From the NCBI GenBank assembly GCA_023091735.1, contig JALKBU010000020.1:1-64000 (forward strand): DNA of 64,000 bases, read 5' to 3'. The notes under the pieces were generated by a model that worked only from the letters and a program-made list of their open reading frames with translations, was not told where the DNA came from and searched no databases. Position 1 is the stretch's first letter; each line of letters begins with the position of its first letter. This document shows, piece after piece, positions 63,918 through 64,000 of the stretch. A program made the position numbers and the translations under genes. Origin of the DNA: Trichomonas tenax. Lineage: Eukaryota > Parabasalia > Trichomonadida > Trichomonadidae.

Positions 63918-64000
63918 ATGATTTCAATTCTTGTGTTTGTATTATTGCTAATTAACTATGTCACTGATTGTGACTTCAATATCTTTCACATCATTTTTGA
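63918..64000 (+). CDS. Start of a probable secreted or membrane protein
   Basis: ATG 63918 opens MISILVFVLLLINYVTDCDF..., a typical signal peptide, and the frame is still open at the window edge (27 codons). A TATATAAAAG stretch lies about 20 bases upstream. Only the leader is visible, so the product cannot be named. Confidence 0.45.
   Translation, partial: MISILVFVLLLINYVTDCDFNIFHIIF

Noticed and set aside
1..64000. Prokaryotic operons, ribosome-binding sites or a CRISPR array
   Set aside because: Gene families and signals are eukaryotic; no spaced direct-repeat array is present.

Overview
The window is AT-rich nuclear DNA from a protist that is almost certainly a parabasalid (trichomonad). 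The evidence is the gene content: BspA-like leucine-rich-repeat genes and relics, trichomonad-style ankyrin genes, a two-repeat Myb protein, a BEACH protein of about 2,440 residues and a Maverick/Polinton-type DNA polymerase B relic. Gene structure agrees: genes are almost intronless, and several have the octamer TCACTTTT 10-22 bases before the ATG, which fits the trichomonad Inr (TCA+1Y[T/A]). One gene has a 24-base intron with the fused branch-point/3' splice motif CTAAC...AG. I cannot fix the species; Tritrichomonas or Trichomonas both fit.

Layout. 1-900: two divergent, charged, unrecognised genes carrying GC-rich double mini-hairpins. 900-7.6 kb: a long gene-free stretch, then four minus-strand BspA-like copies, one intact and three decayed. 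7.7-12.1 kb: a very large helical protein. 12.1-14.4 kb: hairpins, a 40-bp tandem repeat and another decayed BspA gene. 14.6-22.1 kb: a membrane RING-H2 ligase, a Myb protein, a coiled-coil protein and a TMEM62-like metallophosphoesterase. 23.5-32.3 kb: ankyrin genes (one intact, three broken), a cytosolic beta-helix protein, two copies of a discoidin-like gene whose start codons are both damaged, and a 193-bp MITE with a TTAA target duplication. 32.7-36.5 kb: a polymerase B relic cut off by a 385-bp foldback inverted repeat.

36.8-40.8 kb: a PP2A B56 subunit with the mini-intron, a ~1-kb inverted-repeat-bounded element and a calcyphosin-like EF-hand protein. 42.5-43.8 kb: another ankyrin pseudogene. 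44.3-54.1 kb: the BEACH protein, a calnexin-like ER protein with no P-domain, and an SP-RING protein. 55.8-58.2 kb: a decayed BspA gene and a protein-kinase pseudogene whose catalytic motifs are also lost. 58.4-64 kb: a ~1,130-residue protein, a CFAP119/C1a-32-like flagellar central-pair protein, a cupin and the start of a probable secreted protein.

The conserved housekeeping genes (phosphatase subunit, ligases, BEACH, flagellar, ER) are intact, while the expanded families (BspA, ankyrin, kinase, transposon) are mostly broken. This is a picture of stable islands in a repeat-driven, decaying background. No tRNA, rRNA or CRISPR array was recognised.
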